Part shown: piece by piece, positions 12,910-13,575 of the stretch
How the letters are laid out: each line of letters opens with the position of its first letter
Position numbering within the stretch: position 1 is the first letter of the stretch
NCBI GenBank assembly: GCA_017430155.1
Contig: JAFRNO010000219.1
Span: 1 to 13,575 of the forward strand
DNA: 13,575 nt
DNA from: Kiritimatiellia bacterium
GTDB lineage: Bacteria; Verrucomicrobiota; Kiritimatiellia; RFP12; UBA1067
Direction: 5' to 3'
Position numbers and translations under genes: made by a program
Notes under the pieces: model-generated
Database searches by the model: none
What the model was told of the DNA's origin: nothing
The model's input: the letters and a program-made list of their open reading frames with translations, nothing else

Positions 12910-13329
12910 GTGAACCGAACACAAGCAGGAAGTGTAATAGAAACTCCAGGTGATGCCGCCGCGATGTTTCGCGCCGCGTTGCCGAAGGGGCAGAGAGAAG
13001 AGCGCGTGTTTGTGTTGCCGCTGGACGGCAACGGCAAGGTTCTTGCCAAGCCGATTCTCGTTTCCGTCGGGCACGCGGACGGGACGGCGGCGATCGACGC
13101 GGGGGCGATCTTCCGCGAGGCGCTGAAGGCGGGCGCGGAGGAGATCATCGTCGCCCACAACCATCCGTCGGGCGACCTGACGCCGAGCAGGGCGGACATC
13201 GCGGCGACAAAGGAACTGAAAGACCTTGCGGCGCGGCTCGGTGTTGTTTTCCTCGACCACATCATCCTCGGTTCTGACGATTCGGTTGAAGGAAGAAATT
13301 TCGTCTCTCTTGCCGAACAGGGGATTTGA
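12910..13329 (+). CDS. Stand-alone RadC-type JAB/JAMM domain protein
   Basis: A 139-residue protein corresponding to the C-terminal JAB/MPN domain of RadC (UPF0758/DUF2466). It shows the complete metal-binding signature H83-x-H85-x7-S93-x2-D96 in AHNHPSGDLTPSRAD, with a plausible conserved Glu in the REERVFVLPLD strand. The N-terminal helix-hairpin-helix part of full-length RadC (about 220 residues) is missing; the short leader MNRTQAGSVIETPGDAAAMFR takes its place. RadC-family proteins are frequent on mobile elements and near defence genes. Their biochemical role is unresolved: DNA repair was once proposed, and JAMM folds are often metallopeptidases. The start is GTG at 12910, with AAGGG near 12895; a nearby ATG (12905) is out of frame and hits a stop at once. 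GC content is high again from here on. A truncated relative lies at 12467. Confidence 0.87.
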   Translation: MNRTQAGSVIETPGDAAAMFRAALPKGQREERVFVLPLDGNGKVLAKPILVSVGHADGTAAIDAGAIFREALKAGAEEIIVAHNHPSGDLTPSRADIAATKELKDLAARLGVVFLDHIILGSDDSVEGRNFVSLAEQGI

Positions 13330-13375
13330 GAGGTGCGCCGAAAGAAAGTTTTCCAAGGTGATATCAGGAGGTAAA

Positions 13376-13575
13376 ATGAAAAGTTCGTGTTTCATGATTG
13401 CGTCGCTGGTGGTGGCCGCCGCGTTGAGTGCGGTGGGCGCGGAGCGCGCGGTGGTGTCGGGCGGCAAGGCCGTGGGGCTTGTCGGCGAGAATGGCGCAAA
13501 GGTGGAGGCTGGCGACGGATGCGTCGTGCTGTCCGACCACAAGGCGCTCTACTACGCCTCCGGCGTGCCGGAGGG
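13376..13575 (+). CDS. Secreted protein of unknown function, N-terminal part (runs off the window)
   Basis: A near-perfect AGGAGG (13366-13371), 4 nt before the ATG at 13376, marks the start. The 66 visible codons are open to the window edge. The N-terminus MKSSCFMIASLVVAAALSAVGA is a clear signal peptide, cleaved probably after VGA. The mature start contains short beta-strand-like segments (VVSGGKAVGLVG, KVEAGDGCVVLSD). I cannot assign a family from this fragment. By comparison with the left part of the window, a secreted carbohydrate-active or surface protein is plausible. The GC-rich codon use matches the native-looking genes, not the restriction-modification genes. The gene begins 46 nt after the JAMM gene; no convincing promoter was found between them. 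Confidence 0.7.
   Translation, partial: MKSSCFMIASLVVAAALSAVGAERAVVSGGKAVGLVGENGAKVEAGDGCVVLSDHKALYYASGVPE

Overview
All genes in this 13.6-kb window lie on the + strand. Most of the DNA is GC-rich with GC-ending codons. The gene content points to a PVC-superphylum gut or sediment bacterium of the Kiritimatiellota/Lentisphaerota/Verrucomicrobiota type: a large secreted protein with autotransporter-type beta-strand repeats, a secreted CE7-type acetyl esterase, a secreted tyrosine-phosphatase-fold protein, and a DUF4143 ATPase. This assignment is an inference from gene families, not from a marker gene.

Left part (1-5158). The window opens with the 3' end of a probable TIM-barrel glycoside-hydrolase-like gene. 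Next is an AT-rich gap with three 13-bp direct repeats spaced exactly 33 bp apart, ending two bases before a near-consensus sigma-70 promoter for an AAA/DUF4143 ATPase (524-1852). Three copies of a heptamer lie just upstream of the Shine-Dalgarno of the secreted phosphatase (1894-2841). The esterase (2895-4232) has its own promoter and is followed 17 nt later by an AraC-type regulator (4250-5158). A 32-bp near-perfect inverted repeat with a T-run overlaps the end of the regulator gene.

Middle (5196-7915). An extended -10 promoter and a leader with competing hairpins precede an 875-residue secreted beta-strand-repeat protein. The esterase, regulator and repeat protein plausibly form a carbohydrate-related, AraC-controlled set.

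Right part (7916-13575). A probable restriction-modification locus starts at 8083. Its first gene is a chimera: a GC-rich N-terminal domain of unknown function joined to an AT-richer beta-class DNA methyltransferase. It overlaps by 4 nt a 927-residue protein with an N-terminal PD-ExK-like nuclease motif and a gamma-class N6-adenine methyltransferase core (type IIG-like). A structured repeat element lies in frame inside the first gene, and its 5' half also occurs upstream, next to the promoter. Downstream are a truncated RadC/JAB-like remnant, a 77-residue unknown protein, an intact stand-alone RadC-type JAMM protein, and the start of another secreted protein.

Three promoters (2843, 5196, 8033) share an extended -10 of the form TGGTAnAnT; two have a TTGCGK -35 at exactly 17 bp. 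This probably reflects the host's housekeeping promoter. The ATPase promoter differs, with TTGACA and TAATAT. The observations most worth following are the 33-bp-phased repeats, the nested structured element, the chimeric methyltransferase, and the duplicated RadC segment.
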